A stretch of 8,252 nt of DNA from an uncultured Marmoricola sp. (GTDB lineage Bacteria > Actinomycetota > Actinomycetes > Propionibacteriales > Nocardioidaceae): contig CALMMO010000311.1 in assembly GCA_937868455.1 (NCBI GenBank), positions 1-8,252 of the forward strand. Reading direction: 5' to 3'. Each line of letters opens with the position of its first letter. Position 1 is the first letter of the stretch. A model generated the notes under the pieces. That model saw only the letters and a program-made list of their open reading frames with translations. It ran no database searches and was not told the origin of the DNA. This document shows, one piece after another, positions 6,053 to 8,252 of the stretch. The translations under genes and the position numbers were made by a program.

Positions 6053-8252
6053 CCATTTCGATAACTTCATCCATCTGATCTAAACCGACAGAGGTGTGGG
6101 TGATCCACACCAATGAGCGAGCATCACTGGCGGCGAGCAGATCGCTGGTGAGCGCCTCAGCTGTGTCGGTGTCCAGGTGCGCAGTGGGCTCATCGAGCAC
6201 CAGAACAGGGGAGTCCGCAAGAATCGCACGGGCTAGGCCGATCCGCGCGCGCTCGCCTCCCGAGACCTGCACGTTGCCTTCGCCAAGATGGGTGGCAAGT
6301 CCTCGCGGGAGCCCTCCGAGCCAGGTGCCAAGGTGTGCGGCTTCCAGTGCCCGAGCCACGTCATCATCGCTCGCTGTCGGCCTGGCAAGGCGGATGTTTT
6401 CGGTCACCGTTGAGGCAAAGACGTAAGGGTCATCATCGACTAGGCCGACCATGCGGCGTACGTCATCGCCACTGATCTCTTTGACGTTGATTCCGCCGAC
6501 GGTCTGGGTGCCTGAGGTCGGCACGAGGAAGCGCATGAGCAGTGCTGCAAGCGTCGACTTGCCACAACCAGAAGGCCCGATCACACCGATGTGGCGTCCA
6601 ACCGGCAGATCCAGTGAGAGGTCGGTGAGCACTGGCTCGGTGTCCCACGCGGCGCTCACGCGCTGGAGTTGTACGGCGGCGCTAGGGGGGACGAGGCCAT
6701 TGGCGGGGTCAGTGACCGCTGGAGGCAACTGGGCCAAGGCATCGACTCGGGCTTGGGCAGCCGAGGTGCGCACCGAGAGCGACCCCGCGTCAGCCAGCGG
6801 TGTCATCACGTCCACGAGAGCGATCGGCAAGAGCAAGAGCAGCGCCCCTGCTGGACCGGTGAGATAACCGTCGCGCACCTGAGGGGCCACAGCCAATCCG
6901 ATAGCGACCACACCGATGCCGCCCACCAGAAGCGCAGCTGCTCGGCCCAGCACGAGACCGAGTGCCGAACCAGACACGGCTTGTGCGCTGCGGTGACTCA
7001 AAGAATCGATCTGAGCCAGCACGGCATCGTCGCGTTGCCACAGCACCAGCGATCGGGCATGCGTCAGGGTCTCCACCACGACTGCCGACAGATCAGCGCG
7101 GGCGTTGACGGCAGTGGGTTCGTGGCGTGCGGCGAAGCCGCGCGCCAGACCCCAGGCCAACGCACCGCCAAGCAGGCTGCAGCTGAGGACCACCAAGGCT
7201 GCCTTGGCGTCGTTGATGAGGGCGATCAGCGCAGCAACGAAGCTCAAGATCACCCAGGTGGAGACAGGCAATCGCACCCGCAGTCGCTGGTCAACGAGCG
7301 AATCGACGTCGTCAACGATGGAAGTCAACAGATCACCGCGTCGCCGGCCCAGGCGTGCGGGGACCAATGGCACGAGGACGTCATAGACGCGCGCGCGACG
7401 GTCTGCGAGCAGACGCAGAGCATCGTCGTGGGTGATCAACCGCTCGAGGTATCTCAAGGCAGGCCGTCCCAACCCGAACAGACGCACCGAGACGATGGCG
7501 ACCATCAGATAAAGCACTGGGGGTTGCTCGGCCGCTCGAGCAATGAGCCATCCAGCAGTGGCGGTCAGTGCCACCCCGAATCCAGAGGCAAGAGAGGCCA
7601 ACACTGTGCCCAGTGCGCTCCTGAAGCGGCTCACTTCAGCAACTGGTTCGTTGACCGACTCTGGAGCGATGGCGTGTGAGGTGGGTTTGACGGGGGCCAT
7701 GGGCAGTTGCACCCGCTGACGAGCGGGCAACGCGATCTGAGCATCCGCAGCGTCAACGAGTGCCTCGCGGTGAGCCACGACGACAACGGCTCGCTCACGG
7801 GCCAACGAGGTCAAAGTCGCCAACAAGACAGTCTCGGTCGCCTCATCGAGGTGGGCAGTGGGTTCGTCGAGCAGCACCCAGGGTCGTTGGCTGATCACCA
7901 CTCGCGCCAACGCTAGGCGAGCCCGCTGACCTGCGCTGAGCAACCGGCCATCTTCGCCCACGCTGCTTGCGAGCGGCAGGCGCAGGTCGACTTTGGCTAG
8001 GGCAGCTTCAACTTCGGCGTCGGTGGCCTCGGGCCGACCGATCCTAACGTTGTCTGCGATTGAACCCGTCACGATCCAGGGCCTTTGACCGACATGGGCC
8101 ACGGCCTCGCGCCACGACGGCAGTGAGTCGGTGATCGCTTGGTCGCCGCACGAGATGCTCCCCGCACGCACTGGCAGTTCGCCCAGAAGTGCAGCCATCA
8201 GCGTGGACTTCCCGCAGCCACTTGGTCCCGTGATAGCGGTGAGGCCGCGCGC
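6045..8252 (-). CDS. cydDC: CydD-CydC fusion, thiol/heme-linked ABC exporter (5' end outside window)
   Basis: The reading frame is open to the window edge: the first visible codons encode the Walker A of the first ATPase (GPSGCGKST at visible residues 9-17), so the ATG at 8198 is not the true start. Visible are 735 residues: the CydD nucleotide-binding domain (Q-loop Q56, signature LSAGQ 105-109, Walker B VLLDEP 126-131, H161), a linker, then a full CydC half. That half has six membrane helices between about 216 and 486, including the CydC-typical FGLGRPALRYLERL, followed by an ATPase with Walker A 559-567, signature VSGGE 663-667, Walker B VLVLDEP 683-689 and H719. Both ATPases keep the catalytic Glu. 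The second has Asp (606-608) where the Q-loop Gln is expected. In E. coli CydDC is a heterodimer needed for cytochrome bd assembly, linked to thiol export and to heme. The CydD membrane domain should lie beyond 8252. Confidence 0.93.
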   Translation of the reverse strand, partial: ARGLTAITGPSGCGKSTLMAALLGELPVRAGSISCGDQAITDSLPSWREAVAHVGQRPWIVTGSIADNVRIGRPEATDAEVEAALAKVDLRLPLASSVGEDGRLLSAGQRARLALARVVISQRPWVLLDEPTAHLDEATETVLLATLTSLARERAVVVVAHREALVDAADAQIALPARQRVQLPMAPVKPTSHAIAPESVNEPVAEVSRFRSALGTVLASLASGFGVALTATAGWLIARAAEQPPVLYLMVAIVSVRLFGLGRPALRYLERLITHDDALRLLADRRARVYDVLVPLVPARLGRRRGDLLTSIVDDVDSLVDQRLRVRLPVSTWVILSFVAALIALINDAKAALVVLSCSLLGGALAWGLARGFAARHEPTAVNARADLSAVVVETLTHARSLVLWQRDDAVLAQIDSLSHRSAQAVSGSALGLVLGRAAALLVGGIGVVAIGLAVAPQVRDGYLTGPAGALLLLLPIALVDVMTPLADAGSLSVRTSAAQARVDALAQLPPAVTDPANGLVPPSAAVQLQRVSAAWDTEPVLTDLSLDLPVGRHIGVIGPSGCGKSTLAALLMRFLVPTSGTQTVGGINVKEISGDDVRRMVGLVDDDPYVFASTVTENIRLARPTASDDDVARALEAAHLGTWLGGLPRGLATHLGEGNVQVSGGERARIGLARAILADSPVLVLDEPTAHLDTDTAEALTSDLLAASDARSLVWITHTSVGLDQMDEVIEMGR

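Noticed and set aside
6669..7679. Long plus-strand open frame (336 codons) opposite cydDC
   Set aside because: Its translation is rich in Gln, His and Arg, without recognisable domains. It lies antisense to a fully supported ABC transporter and is a shadow of GC-rich coding sequence.
8196..8198. ATG at 8198 as the start of the ABC transporter
   Set aside because: The frame continues upstream to the window edge and encodes an intact Walker A motif, so this Met is internal.

Overview
The window looks like chromosomal DNA of a moderately high-G+C bacterium, most likely an actinomycete (Actinomycetota). The grounds are the base composition (about 60% G+C by eye), a fused CydD-CydC ABC transporter, a PucR-type regulator and an apparently leaderless promoter. 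No tRNA, rRNA, CRISPR array, insertion sequence or phage gene was seen. Coding density is very high, and the only intergenic gap over 40 bases is the 164-base divergent control region at 4775-4938.

Positions 4-4774 hold five minus-strand genes in what looks like one operon. In transcription order they are an APC-superfamily amino acid/amine permease, two different short-chain dehydrogenases (SDR), a manganese ureohydrolase of the agmatinase/guanidinobutyrase family, and a cytoplasmic CE4 (polysaccharide-deacetylase fold) hydrolase of the Helicobacter HP0310 / cyclic-imide-hydrolase / allantoinase-like type. The junctions are a 4-base ATGA overlap, a 2-base gap, a 31-base gap and another ATGA overlap. 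A PucR-family regulator is divergent from the operon (4939-6048). The simplest reading is an inducible catabolic unit for a small nitrogen-rich compound: uptake, oxidation of a hydroxyl group, release of urea from a guanidino group, and hydrolysis of an amide or imide. The substrate cannot be read from the sequence. The usual partners of agmatine or guanidinobutyrate breakdown (aminotransferase, aldehyde dehydrogenase, urease) are absent from the window.

The divergent control region contains structure. On the regulator side a TAACAT -10-like hexamer lies just upstream of the ATG, as in leaderless actinobacterial promoters, with a 5-bp-arm inverted repeat immediately upstream. On the permease side a 12-bp bulged hairpin abuts and partly includes the Shine-Dalgarno sequence.

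Positions 6045-8252 carry the 3' part of a minus-strand cydDC fusion, running off the right edge. The visible part comprises the CydD nucleotide-binding domain from its Walker A onward and the complete CydC half. It is convergent with the regulator gene. The two stop codons share a CTAG inside a perfect 12-bp palindrome. Its function, export of thiols or heme handling for cytochrome bd assembly, is unrelated to the catabolic operon.
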